NCBI GenBank assembly: GCA_964579135.1
Contig: CAZOFD010000007.1
Coordinates: 1-60,458 of the forward strand
Length of the DNA stretch: 60,458 nucleotides
Source: CAG-390 sp964579135
Lineage (GTDB): Bacteria > Bacillota > Clostridia > Oscillospirales > CAG-272
Direction of reading: 5' to 3'
The notes under the pieces are model-generated. The model had not been told where the DNA came from. It saw only the letters and a program-made list of their open reading frames with translations, and made no database searches. Below are positions 24,185 through 32,679 of the stretch, piece after piece. A program made the translations under genes and the position numbers. Position 1 is the stretch's first letter. The number at the start of each line of letters is the position of its first letter.

Positions 24185-27100
24185 TTATCTTCGCGATTTG
24201 CGCTTGACCACGACCGAATCTTCGCCCGCCACGGCGGAAAGCTCGCCCACAACGTATGGCGACAGCGCCACACCGCCGGCGAGACGCTCGTATTTGCCGG
24301 TGTCGGCAAAATATACTAAGGCAGGCGCCGAACCGTCGAAAATAGCGACAAGATTCGCGACTTTCGAAAATTCCTCGCTGTTTTTCGACGGAACGCGAAC
24401 GTACAGTACGGCGTCCGCGCTTTGCTTTCCGCCCGTTGTCGCCTCGGAGACTTCAGCCCCGTTCGCCGCGTCGTTTGCTGTCCTCACTCTTGTCGCGGCA
24501 ACGTTATTTGCCGAGGCGCTCGTCGCCGCCCCCGTCCTTTTGGCGGCATCTGCTCCGCGTGCGGCGAACTCCTCGTCGGTCAAAAGCGGCTCGGCAAGAT
24601 CGAGCACGATCTTGCACTCCCCCGAGTCACGCAACGAGCATTTGCCCCGCACACGTACGCCGCGGTCCGAGCGCAAAATGCCCGAATATTTCTCGAACTG
24701 TCGCGGAAAAACTATCACCTCTACCGCGGAAAAAGGATCCTCGAGCTTCAAAAAAGCCATTTGCGCTCGATTTTTGGTCATTTTCGGCGTTATCGAAGAT
24801 ATAACGCCGCAAACGTCGACCTCGCTCCCGTCGCCGACGGTTGCCTCCGCCCCTTCGCCCTCGGGCTCGGTCGCACCCGTCGCACGCAAAAATTCGGTAA
24901 CGCCGAGCGAGCCGAGGCTTGCCGCGTGGGCGGCGTAACCGTCCATCAAATGCCCCGAGAAGCACATACCCGCGACCTCTTTTTCGTAGGCGAGCTTCTC
25001 GCGCAAAGAAAACTCGGGTATCTCGGGGTAAGAAACGCCGACGGACGAGGCAGCTCCCTCGTCTCCCGCGGCGGCAAACATATCCATCTGCCCCGAGAGA
25101 TTATGCCGCGCTCTGTCGCCGACGGAAGCGAGCGACGCTTCGAGCGACGCGAGAAGACGTGATCTGTACACGCCGAGCGAATCGAAAACGCCCGCTTTGA
25201 TAAGCGTTTCCACCATACGTTTGTTAAGGTCAGCCCCCGACATACGGACAAGAAAATCGTAAAACGACGAAAACGGAGCACCTCGCCGCTCGTTTATGAG
25301 CGCGCGTGCGAAATTAACGCCGACGTTTTTGAGTGCGAGCAGCCCGAAAGATATATCCTCGCCCGTTACGTGAAAATCGAGCATACTGCGGTTTACGTCC
25401 GGCGGCAGGATGCGTATCCCCCGTTTTTCCGCCTGCGCTATGTATCTCGCGAGTTTTTCGGGCGAGCCGAGAACGGACGTCAGCAGCGCCGCGAAATACT
25501 CTCTCGGATAATGCGCCTTGAGATATGCTGTCCTAAACGATATAACGGCGTAACCCGCGGCGTGACTTTTGTTGAAAGCATAACTTGCGAAACCGGACAT
25601 CTCGTCAAACAGCGCCGCAGCAGCCGCCTTGTCCATTCCGCGCTCGACCGCACCGCCGATAAAGCCCTCGCGCTCCGCCTCGAGCGCCGAGGCTTTTTTC
25701 TTAGCCATTGCCCGACGCACAAGGTCAGCGTGCCCGAGCGAATACCCCGCCATCTCGCGAAAGATGCTCATAACCTGTTCTTGGTAAACTATGCACCCGT
25801 TCGTGGGACCGAGTATCCCCGCAAGGCGCTCGTCCGCATACGTTACGTTTTCGGGATGATTTTTTCCGTCTATATATTTCGGGATGGAGTCCATAGGTCC
25901 CGGGCGATAAAGCGCGATAGCCGCAAGGATATCGTCTATGCACGAGGGCTTGAGTTCCGCGAGCATTTGTCTCATCCCCGCGGATTCGAGCTGAAAAACG
26001 CCCGAGGTATCCCCCGAGGATATAAGCTCGTAAGTTTTTTTGTCGGTAAGATTCGCCGCGGCAAGATCGAACCCCGGCTCGCGCTCTTTGATCTGCGAAA
26101 CGACGTTGTTTATTATCGTAAGATATCTCAGCGCCAAAAAATCGAATTTAAGCAGTCCGAGCGACGCTACGGCATCCATATCGTATTGCGTTATCAAAAC
26201 GCCGTTGCTCACGGCGAGAGGGAGATATTCCGTCAATTTTTCGTCGGTAATCACGACGCCCGCGGCGTGTATCGAAACGTTGCGCGGCATACCCTCTATC
26301 GCGCGCGCCGTGTCGATAAGCTCGCGCACTTTTTCGTCGGATTCGTACTTCTCTCTCAGTTCGGGAATCTTGAGCGCCGTCCCGAGCGTCACGTCGGGGT
26401 CGCGCGGTATCATTTTGGATATCGCGTCAGTCTCGGCATACGACATACCGAGCACCCGCCCTACGTCGCGCACGGCTGCCCTTGCCGCTATCGTGCCGAA
26501 CGTTATTATCTGCGAGACCCTGTCGTCACCGTACTTTTCTTTAACGTATGCCAAGACCTCGTCGCGTCGATCGTAGCAAAAATCCACGTCGATATCGGGC
26601 ATACTCACCCTTTCGGGGTTCAAAAATCTTTCAAACAACAAATCAAAGCGCAACGGGTCGACCTCGGTTATGCCGGTGGCGTAAGCGACAAGGCTGCCGC
26701 ACCCCGAGCCTCTGCCGGGCCCTACGGGTATGCCGTGCGTCTTCGCGTAGCTCACGTAGTCCGCGACTATAAGAAAATAGTCGTCGTAACCCATAGAGTT
26801 TATCACGCCGAGCTCGTATTCCGCGCGCGACGAATATTCCGCCGCGCAATGCCCCTCGGCGGGAACGGCGCCCGAGCGCGTTAGCGCGTCAAGCCCCTCG
26901 AAAGTAAGACGTCGAAGCCTTGCCGCCGCCGTCTCCCCTTTGGGGAGCGGGAACTTCGGCAGGTAAATCTTGTCGAAATCGAAATCGAGCTCGCATTCAG
27001 CCGCGATCTTGACGCTGTTTTCGATTGCGCCCTCGAAACCGGAAAACAGCTTTTCCATTTCGGGCGTGGTCTTGTAGTAAAACTCGTCGCTGTCGAATCC

Positions 27101-27805
27101 GACCTTCGCGTCGTCAAGCGTCGAACCGGTCTGTATGCACGTCAGCACCTTTTGCATTCGCGCGTCTCCGCCGCCGATATAGTGCACGTCGTTTGTGGCA
27201 ACGACGGGCAGGTCGCACTCCGAAGCGAGAGCGTAAAGCTCCGGCAAGATCTGCCTTTGCTCCGCCAAGCCGTGATTTTGCAGTTCTATATAAAAATTGT
27301 CTTTACCGAATATATCGGCATAGCGCAAAGCCGCTCTCTTCGCGCTTTCCGCGTCGCCGCGCAAAAGTGACGAGGCGACCTCGCCCGAGAGGCACCCCGA
27401 CAGCGCAGTAAGCCCGTCCGAATATTCGCGAAGCAGCTCGGCGTCAACCCGCGGCTTCGAATAAAAAACCTCGGTAAACCCTTTTGACACCAGTTTTACG
27501 AGATTCCTGTATCCCGTTTCATTTTTACAAAGCAAAACGAGGTGGTGGTAAGCCGCCTCTCTGCCGCCGTTCTTAGCAAAGCGAGAAGCGGGCGCGACGT
27601 ACACCTCGCACCCGATTATCGGTTTTATCCCCTCTTTTTTGCACGCACGCCAAAAATCTATCGCGCCGTACATAACGCCGTGGTCCGTTATCGCGACCGC
27701 TTTGTGCCCGCAAGCCGCGGCAGCCCTCGGAATGTCGGCTATTCTGCACGCACCGTCCAGCAAGCTGTATTCGCTGTGCAGATGAAGATGAACGAAATCT
27801 CCCAT
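24185..27805 (-). CDS. dnaE: DNA polymerase III alpha subunit DnaE
   Basis: The replicative or lagging-strand polymerase of the DnaE1/DnaE3 group. The 1,206-residue protein opens with the PHP domain (HLHLHSEYSLLDGA, ITDHGVMYG, KPIIGCEVYVA). The palm has PGRGSGCGSLVAYATGITEV and the catalytic PDIDVDFCYDRRDE. Then come the fingers region, a helix-hairpin-helix segment near residue 830, and a C-terminal OB fold (ICGVISS-type, here VCGVISSITPKMTKNRAQMA). A low-complexity alanine and threonine stretch follows near residue 1120. The start at 27805 has GGAGG upstream. It is the last gene of the yjjG-murB-whiA-dnaE unit. Confidence 0.96.
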   Translation of the reverse strand: MGDFVHLHLHSEYSLLDGACRIADIPRAAAACGHKAVAITDHGVMYGAIDFWRACKKEGIKPIIGCEVYVAPASRFAKNGGREAAYHHLVLLCKNETGYRNLVKLVSKGFTEVFYSKPRVDAELLREYSDGLTALSGCLSGEVASSLLRGDAESAKRAALRYADIFGKDNFYIELQNHGLAEQRQILPELYALASECDLPVVATNDVHYIGGGDARMQKVLTCIQTGSTLDDAKVGFDSDEFYYKTTPEMEKLFSGFEGAIENSVKIAAECELDFDFDKIYLPKFPLPKGETAAARLRRLTFEGLDALTRSGAVPAEGHCAAEYSSRAEYELGVINSMGYDDYFLIVADYVSYAKTHGIPVGPGRGSGCGSLVAYATGITEVDPLRFDLLFERFLNPERVSMPDIDVDFCYDRRDEVLAYVKEKYGDDRVSQIITFGTIAARAAVRDVGRVLGMSYAETDAISKMIPRDPDVTLGTALKIPELREKYESDEKVRELIDTARAIEGMPRNVSIHAAGVVITDEKLTEYLPLAVSNGVLITQYDMDAVASLGLLKFDFLALRYLTIINNVVSQIKEREPGFDLAAANLTDKKTYELISSGDTSGVFQLESAGMRQMLAELKPSCIDDILAAIALYRPGPMDSIPKYIDGKNHPENVTYADERLAGILGPTNGCIVYQEQVMSIFREMAGYSLGHADLVRRAMAKKKASALEAEREGFIGGAVERGMDKAAAAALFDEMSGFASYAFNKSHAAGYAVISFRTAYLKAHYPREYFAALLTSVLGSPEKLARYIAQAEKRGIRILPPDVNRSMLDFHVTGEDISFGLLALKNVGVNFARALINERRGAPFSSFYDFLVRMSGADLNKRMVETLIKAGVFDSLGVYRSRLLASLEASLASVGDRARHNLSGQMDMFAAAGDEGAASSVGVSYPEIPEFSLREKLAYEKEVAGMCFSGHLMDGYAAHAASLGSLGVTEFLRATGATEPEGEGAEATVGDGSEVDVCGVISSITPKMTKNRAQMAFLKLEDPFSAVEVIVFPRQFEKYSGILRSDRGVRVRGKCSLRDSGECKIVLDLAEPLLTDEEFAARGADAAKRTGAATSASANNVAATRVRTANDAANGAEVSEATTGGKQSADAVLYVRVPSKNSEEFSKVANLVAIFDGSAPALVYFADTGKYERLAGGVALSPYVVGELSAVAGEDSVVVKRKSRR

Positions 27806-27859
27806 TATACCTCCGCGATCTCCGATCATTGTCCGTCGACGATACGATTCCCCGACGCT

Positions 27860-28756
27860 TTATTTTTCGTCCGCGCGGCACTCTCGCGCCATACTCACGA
27901 TCTTGGCAAGACGATGGTTCAGCCCCGACTTCGTAAGCGGCGGCTCGTGGAGCGCCGCCAGTTCCGAGAGCGACAACTCGGGCGAGCCGAGGCAAAGTTC
28001 CGCCGTCGTGCGCAGCCCCTCGGGGAGCGCGTCGAATCTGCCCGACTCCTTGAGTGCGCGAATAGCCGCCGTGCGTTCACGCGCGGCGTCCGCAGTTCTT
28101 TCGATGTTTCGTATTTCGCAATTCGACTTGCGATTTATCTCCCCGCGAAACTCGCGCACGAGTTTGCTTTGCATAAATTTCATCGCGCAAACTTTAGCGC
28201 CCGCAAGCGCGAGCAGGTCGAATATCGCGTCCGTCCGCTTGAGCATAAGCGTGCACGCTCCGCCGCGGTTCGAAACGGTCGGGCAGACCCCGAGGCTCTC
28301 GACTCGCTCGGATACGCGGCGCACCGCCGACGGGTCTTTTACGCGGATCTCGAGCCGCGCCTCCCTCTCGGGGTCGCTTATGCGCGAAGCGGCGAGCAAA
28401 ACGCCTTTGACGTATGCCGCGCCGCACGCACGGCAGGCAAAAAGTCCGTCCGCACCGTCCTCTCCCGAAAGCGCCGAAAGCGCCGAGGCGAGTTTTTCGG
28501 ACGAAAGCGAGAACTCCGCGATCTTTTTTCCGTAGCAATTTTCGTATTGCGGCTCCGTTTCCCTGCCGTAAATCTCGCGCAAAAGCCGCGCGGCAAGCCG
28601 TGTCTCCTCTTCGCCGCGAAGACGCGCGTAGATCGCCCCGCCCACACCGCACTCGGCGTTGAAGAAAAGCCCCCACAGCAGCGCGCGGCGACAGCACTGG
28701 GCGGCGGGGAGCGACGAAAGCAGTTCGCTCCTTACCTCTTTCGAGAATTCATTCAT
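27860..28756 (-). CDS. whiA: DNA-binding protein WhiA (sporulation and division regulator)
   Basis: WhiA is a LAGLIDADG-derived DNA-binding protein that controls division and sporulation genes in actinomycetes and affects division and chromosome segregation in Bacillota. The 298-residue protein begins FSKEVRSELLS, has the paired endonuclease-like half domains (RRALLWGLFFNAECGV, then RACGAAYVKGVLLAASRISDP), and ends in a helix-turn-helix (SLSELAALHEPPLTKSGLNH). It overlaps murB by 8 bases. In most Bacillota rapZ and yvcK stand between murB and whiA; both are absent here. Confidence 0.93.
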   Translation of the reverse strand: MNEFSKEVRSELLSSLPAAQCCRRALLWGLFFNAECGVGGAIYARLRGEEETRLAARLLREIYGRETEPQYENCYGKKIAEFSLSSEKLASALSALSGEDGADGLFACRACGAAYVKGVLLAASRISDPEREARLEIRVKDPSAVRRVSERVESLGVCPTVSNRGGACTLMLKRTDAIFDLLALAGAKVCAMKFMQSKLVREFRGEINRKSNCEIRNIERTADAARERTAAIRALKESGRFDALPEGLRTTAELCLGSPELSLSELAALHEPPLTKSGLNHRLAKIVSMARECRADEK

Positions 28757-29669
28757 TTTTTACCACGCGGATCTCACATTCGAGCCGCTCTCCGTACCTT
28801 TCGTATACGATCTTCGCGATATGATCGACGAGCGCCGAAACGTCCGCCGCGGTTGCGCCGCCCGCGTTAACGATAAATCCCGCGTGCTTTTCGGAAACGC
28901 GCGCGCCGCCTATCGAAAATCCCTTAAGTCCGGATTCCTCTATCATCTTACCGACGTATTTGTTCGGCGCGGGGCGCTTAAATACGCTGCCCGCGCTCGG
29001 CAGATCGAGCGGCTGTTTTTCGCGCCGCCGACGCATAAAGTCCGCCATAGTCGCGCCTATCTCGTCGGCGTTGCCGCGCTCAAGCGCAAACGTTACGCCG
29101 AGAACGGTAAGATCGTCGTCCTCTTTCACCGCGCTCGTCCGGTACGCGAAGCGCATATCTTTCGCCCCGATCTCGTATATTCTCCCGTCACGGCGCGAAA
29201 AAACCTTGACCGAGGAGACGACGTTTGCCGTTTCGCCGCCGTAGGCGCCCGCGTTCATAACAGCGGCTCCCGCCGCCGTACCCGGTATCCCGTACGCGAA
29301 TTCGAGCCCCGAGAGTCCCGCGTCTCGCGCCGTCGCCGCAAGCGCGGTAAAGGACGCGCCGCATTCCGCGTAAACGCGTTCTCCCGCGATCTCGGTCCGT
29401 CGCAGCCCGGACGTAAATATCACGGCGCCGCGAAATCCCTCGTCGGGGAACAAAACGTTCGTGCCGTTGCCGATAACGAGATACGGCACCCCCGCGCCGT
29501 GCACGGTACCGACCGCACGCACGAGCTCCTCTTCCGAAGCGGGAAATATCGCCGCGTCGGCAGTGCCGCCTATCCTAAAGCTCGAGTGCGCGGCAAGCGA
29601 CGCATCCTTTTCGACGCGTATGCCGAACACTGTCACGTCCCCGATCGTTTTTTCCAAAATATCGTTCAT
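28749..29669 (-). CDS. murB: UDP-N-acetylenolpyruvoylglucosamine reductase MurB
   Basis: This FAD enzyme makes UDP-N-acetylmuramic acid in the cytoplasm for peptidoglycan synthesis. Of 306 residues, the FAD-binding region shows AAHSSFRIGGTADAAIFP, VIGNGTNVLFPDEGFRG and GLEFAYGIPGTAAGAAVMNA. The C-terminal domain has SAGSVFKRP with the catalytic serine, the SGLKGFSIGGARVSEKHAGF stretch, and the final glutamate region. The layout is the type II MurB of Gram-positive bacteria. It follows yjjG after 33 bases and overlaps whiA. Confidence 0.96.
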   Translation of the reverse strand: MNDILEKTIGDVTVFGIRVEKDASLAAHSSFRIGGTADAAIFPASEEELVRAVGTVHGAGVPYLVIGNGTNVLFPDEGFRGAVIFTSGLRRTEIAGERVYAECGASFTALAATARDAGLSGLEFAYGIPGTAAGAAVMNAGAYGGETANVVSSVKVFSRRDGRIYEIGAKDMRFAYRTSAVKEDDDLTVLGVTFALERGNADEIGATMADFMRRRREKQPLDLPSAGSVFKRPAPNKYVGKMIEESGLKGFSIGGARVSEKHAGFIVNAGGATAADVSALVDHIAKIVYERYGERLECEIRVVKNE

Positions 29670-29702
29670 ATTCTTTTTCTCCGAAAAAATCTCCGCGCGA
29701 CG

Positions 29703-30392
29703 TCAAAGTATATTTTTAAGGTCGCAAAGTGCGCGTATGCGAAAAGTGACGTCGAGATCGCCCCGATCTTTCTCCCCCGACGGGTCGAGCCAACAGGTAT
29801 CGATGCCGAAAGCGTTGCCGCCGGCTATATCGGAACTCAGCGAGTCGCCTATGATAAGCGTTTTCGACTTGTCGAATGCACCGAGCCTCTCGGCAACGAG
29901 TTCGAAAAAGCGCACCGACGGCTTTTCCGCGCCGAGGTCGTCGGAGATAAATACTTTTTCGAAATATTTCCCGAGACCGCTGCGCTCCATTCGCGACTCC
30001 TGCACGAATTTCGTGCCGTTAGTAACGATATACATACGATATCTGCCGAAAAGATACGAGCATATATCCTCGGCTCCGTCCGTTAAAAAAGCCTGTCGCG
30101 CAAGCCTCTCGGTATACGCGCTCGCCATCGCCTCCGCGTCGGCGGAAAAACCGTATCTATCGCAAAGCATTTTAAAGCGGCGCAGGCGCAACTCGTTTTT
30201 TTCGATGCCGCCGATCTCGAGCAGTTTCCAAAGCGAATCGTTTATCGCGCTGTATTCGGCAATCACGCCGTCGTCGCACGGCAGCGAGAAGCGGCAAAGC
30301 GTTTCTTTTATCGCTTCTCTCTCCGCGCGGTGAAAATCAAAAAGCGTATTATCCGCGTCGAAAAGCAGCGTTTCGTATTTTTTATATCCCAT
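29703..30392 (-). CDS. yjjG: HAD-family nucleotidase, YjjG type
   Basis: A haloacid-dehalogenase phosphatase, probably a (non-canonical) pyrimidine nucleoside monophosphatase. The 229-residue protein has motif I LLFDADNTLFDF with both aspartates, the YjjG cap with YSAINDSLWKLLE, motif II in VTNGTKFVQ, motif III in LGAEKPSVRFFE and motif IV LIIGDSLSSDIAGG. AAGGAAAG precedes ATG at 30392; a longer open frame to 30488 runs through the promoter and is rejected. It is the first gene of the murB-whiA-dnaE unit. Confidence 0.88.
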   Translation of the reverse strand: MGYKKYETLLFDADNTLFDFHRAEREAIKETLCRFSLPCDDGVIAEYSAINDSLWKLLEIGGIEKNELRLRRFKMLCDRYGFSADAEAMASAYTERLARQAFLTDGAEDICSYLFGRYRMYIVTNGTKFVQESRMERSGLGKYFEKVFISDDLGAEKPSVRFFELVAERLGAFDKSKTLIIGDSLSSDIAGGNAFGIDTCWLDPSGEKDRGDLDVTFRIRALCDLKNIL

Positions 30393-30459
30393 ATCTTTCC
30401 TTTTTCCGTATCGATCAATCTCGCCACACTTTTCCCTCGTCGAGAGTTCTTCAGTAACG

Positions 30460-30488
30460 ATTATACACCATTTTCCTCTCTTATGCAA
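30460..30488 (-). promoter_or_regulatory. Sigma-A promoter of the yjjG-murB-whiA-dnaE unit
   Basis: On the minus strand TTGCAT (30483-30488), a 17-base spacer and TATAAT (30460-30465). It lies 68 bases before the yjjG start. Confidence 0.82.
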
Positions 30489-30535
30489 TAAATATTTTAA
30501 AGCGGCTCGCTTACGCCGTCATTTTGGCGAACGGG

Positions 30536-30564
30536 TTGATTTTTCTTTAAAAATATGCTATTCT
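30536..30564 (+). promoter_or_regulatory. Probable promoter of the membrane-anchored hypothetical gene
   Basis: TTGATT (30536-30541), a 17-base spacer and an extended -10, TGC followed by TATTCT (30559-30564). The start codon follows after 26 bases. Confidence 0.55.
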
Positions 30565-30590
30565 TGTACGGTAACGTACGGAGGATGAAA

Positions 30591-31280
30591 ATGAAAAACA
30601 AAAAAGCAACCGACGCCTGCACGTCGCTCGCAACGTCGACGGCGAAAAAAGCGAAAAAAACGGCGATCGTCGTTATCGTATCCGTTCTAGTCGCGTTTAT
30701 CTGCCTTTACGTCGCCGCATACGCGTTGGCGGAACGCCTTGCGAAAGACGAAGAATATGCCGCCCCCACGTTTTCGTTTTACGAGGCTGATTACGACCTC
30801 GATATATTCTCCCTCAAAGAGTACCTCGATCTCGACCGACAATTTTATTTTACCGACCCTGCAACCGGAAGAACGACCGGGATACCGGATATGGACACGT
30901 CGAGCCTCGGCGAATATTCCGCCCCGGTCGACACGGTGTTCGAATATCTGAATTGCGCAATCAACGGCGACGCGGACGGACTGAACGCGCTTTTTTCCGA
31001 AAATTATCTGAGTGAAAACGGAAAAAAAGCCGATTTCACGATGCAGCAGCTTTACAATATATCCGTTACCGCCGAGAGCAGCGAAACTAAGACCGAAAAC
31101 GGCGTCGGCGTAAAAAGCTACACGTTTTCCGTCGAATACACAATACGTATGAACAACGGCACCTTCAGAAACGACGTCGGCAGCAGCGGCTCGAAAGCGG
31201 AACACGTAACCGTCGTCGAGCACGGCGGCAAATATCTCATAGATTCCGTAAAGGTATACCGAGTTTATTATAAAAAATAA
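30591..31280 (+). CDS. Membrane-anchored protein with an extracytoplasmic domain, unknown function
   Basis: A 229-residue protein. A lysine-rich N-terminus (residues 1-24) is followed by one membrane helix (TAIVVIVSVLVAFICLYVAA). The rest should lie outside the membrane. Residues 120-229 (DTVFEYLNCAINGDADGLNALFS, YTFSVEYTIRMNNGT, VVEHGGKYLIDSVKVYRVYY) have the shape of an NTF2-like or DUF4878-type fold: a helix, a loop and a curved sheet. ATG at 30591 is chosen because GGAGG ends 6 bases before it; an ATG at 30585 abuts the site. I do not recognise a specific function. Confidence 0.7.
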   Translation: MKNKKATDACTSLATSTAKKAKKTAIVVIVSVLVAFICLYVAAYALAERLAKDEEYAAPTFSFYEADYDLDIFSLKEYLDLDRQFYFTDPATGRTTGIPDMDTSSLGEYSAPVDTVFEYLNCAINGDADGLNALFSENYLSENGKKADFTMQQLYNISVTAESSETKTENGVGVKSYTFSVEYTIRMNNGTFRNDVGSSGSKAEHVTVVEHGGKYLIDSVKVYRVYYKK

Positions 31281-31320
31281 ATTCATCGCAAATTCACCGC
31301 AAAAGGTCGTGCCTGCGGTA

Positions 31321-31349
31321 TTGAATATTAAGGAAATATATGTTATAAT
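31321..31349 (+). promoter_or_regulatory. Sigma-A promoter of coaE
   Basis: TTGAAT (31321-31326), a 17-base spacer and TATAAT (31344-31349), 42 bases before the coaE start codon. Confidence 0.85.
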
Positions 31350-31391
31350 GTATAATATATCGAAATCCGGGTTGAAAGGCGGCGAAACCGT

Positions 31392-32003
31392 ATGATAATC
31401 GGCATAACGGGTCCGAGCGGCGTAGGCAAAAGCACGTTTTGCCGTATGCTCGCGAATTACGGCGCGATCGTATTCGACTGCGACGAAATATACGGAGAAC
31501 TCACGTGCGCAAAGACCGATTGTACAGCGGCGCTTGCCGCGGAATTCGGGCAAGGGATCCTCGCGGGCGACGGCTCGCTCGACAGACGCGCACTTGCCGC
31601 CGTCGTATTCGCAAAGGACGGCACGAAAGCTCGCAAGCGCCTCAACGCCGTCGCGCACACGTACGTAATCGCCGAGCTTAAAAAAAGGATATCGCGCGAG
31701 CTCGAGCGCGGTGCGCACGTTATCGTCGTGGACGCACCTCAGCTTTTCGAATCAGGCTTTAACGCCTGCTGCGACGTGACGATAGCGATCTTTGCCCCGC
31801 CGCACGAAAGAACGGAGCGTATAAAGGTTCGCGACGGGATAAGCGACGGCGAGATCGCCGCACGCTTCTCCGCCGCGATGCCCGACTCGTTTTTTGCCGC
31901 TCGCACCGACGAGACGATCGTAAACGACGGGGACAAAGACGCCCTCGAGGCGGCGGCACGCCGCATTGCCGAAAAATATTTTGCGGAGCACGACGCCGAA
32001 TGA
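31392..32003 (+). CDS. coaE: Dephospho-CoA kinase
   Basis: The last step of coenzyme A synthesis: phosphorylation of dephospho-CoA at the 3'-hydroxyl. The 203-residue P-loop kinase has IGITGPSGVGKSTFCRML at residues 3-20, the substrate aspartates in FDCDEIYGEL, the LID region (VVFAKDGTKARKRLNAVAH) and VVDAPQLFESG, where most homologues have DxPLLFE. A site AAAGGCGG precedes the ATG. It overlaps the next gene by 4 bases (ATGA, 32000-32003). In clostridia the neighbour after coaE is often a lytic transglycosylase, which agrees with what follows. Confidence 0.94.
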   Translation: MIIGITGPSGVGKSTFCRMLANYGAIVFDCDEIYGELTCAKTDCTAALAAEFGQGILAGDGSLDRRALAAVVFAKDGTKARKRLNAVAHTYVIAELKKRISRELERGAHVIVVDAPQLFESGFNACCDVTIAIFAPPHERTERIKVRDGISDGEIAARFSAAMPDSFFAARTDETIVNDGDKDALEAAARRIAEKYFAEHDAE

Positions 32004-32551
32004 AAAAAAGATTTTTCAGTTCACTTATAGTGGTCACCATCGCCGTAATATCAGTCGGTTGCGGCTTTTTGTACAATTCGCTGGCGCACGCCGCGGATCT
32101 CGCGCGTCACCCTCGGATATACGCCGAAACGGTCGAAGAATGTTCGCGCCTATACAGGGTCGACGATTCGGTGGCATACGGCGTTATGAAAGTCCTGAGC
32201 GATCTTGACCCGTCGCTTGAGAACGACGGCAAAACGGGTCTGTTTCAGTTGACGGACGAAGAGTATTTTGCGCTTGCGGGCGACGACGCCCGTGACGCCG
32301 ACCTGCTTTTCGCACCGCGAACAAACGTCGAGCTCGGAATGGCGAAGCTCTCTCGCCTTTACGATAAATACAAAAAATGGGACAACGTTTTCGCCGCGCT
32401 TTTCCTCGGCGAAGATGCCGCCGACGTATGGTTTGCGGACGTTTCGCACGTGAGCGACGACAAGATATCCGTTTTCCCGAGCGACGAATGCGAAGATTTC
32501 GTAAAAAACATCAAAAAGCAAGTCGCGATTTACGAAGAACTGTACTCTTGA
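32000..32551 (+). CDS. Degenerate lytic-transglycosylase-like (SLT-fold) secreted protein, probably inactive
   Basis: A 183-residue exported protein with an N-terminal signal or anchor (residues 8-30, SLIVVTIAVISVGCGFLYNS). Residues 45-140 align by eye with the soluble lytic transglycosylase fold that usually follows coaE: YRVDDSVAYGVMKVLSDLDPS, then TGLFQL for the GLMQI motif, LLFAPRTNVELGMAKLSRL, and FAALFLG where active enzymes have LAAYNAG. The position of the catalytic glutamate (consensus VES) is leucine 66 in KVLSD. Without that residue glycan cleavage is unlikely; a binding or scaffold role is possible. Translationally coupled to coaE. Confidence 0.75.
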   Translation: MKKRFFSSLIVVTIAVISVGCGFLYNSLAHAADLARHPRIYAETVEECSRLYRVDDSVAYGVMKVLSDLDPSLENDGKTGLFQLTDEEYFALAGDDARDADLLFAPRTNVELGMAKLSRLYDKYKKWDNVFAALFLGEDAADVWFADVSHVSDDKISVFPSDECEDFVKNIKKQVAIYEELYS

Positions 32552-32679
32552 CGCGCCGCACCCGCGAGATCACTTTCGCGCGGGCTAAGCCCTCGGCGGA
32601 CACACGTCCGCCAAGGCGCCGTGCCGTCAAACAAACTCAGTTAAATATAAAATCACCCATACGGAAAGGAATCAAAAAC

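Noticed and set aside
25370..28870. Long + strand frames (25370-26884 and 27542-28870) opposite dnaE and whiA
   Set aside because: Both are antisense to well-recognised genes and have basic, domain-free translations.
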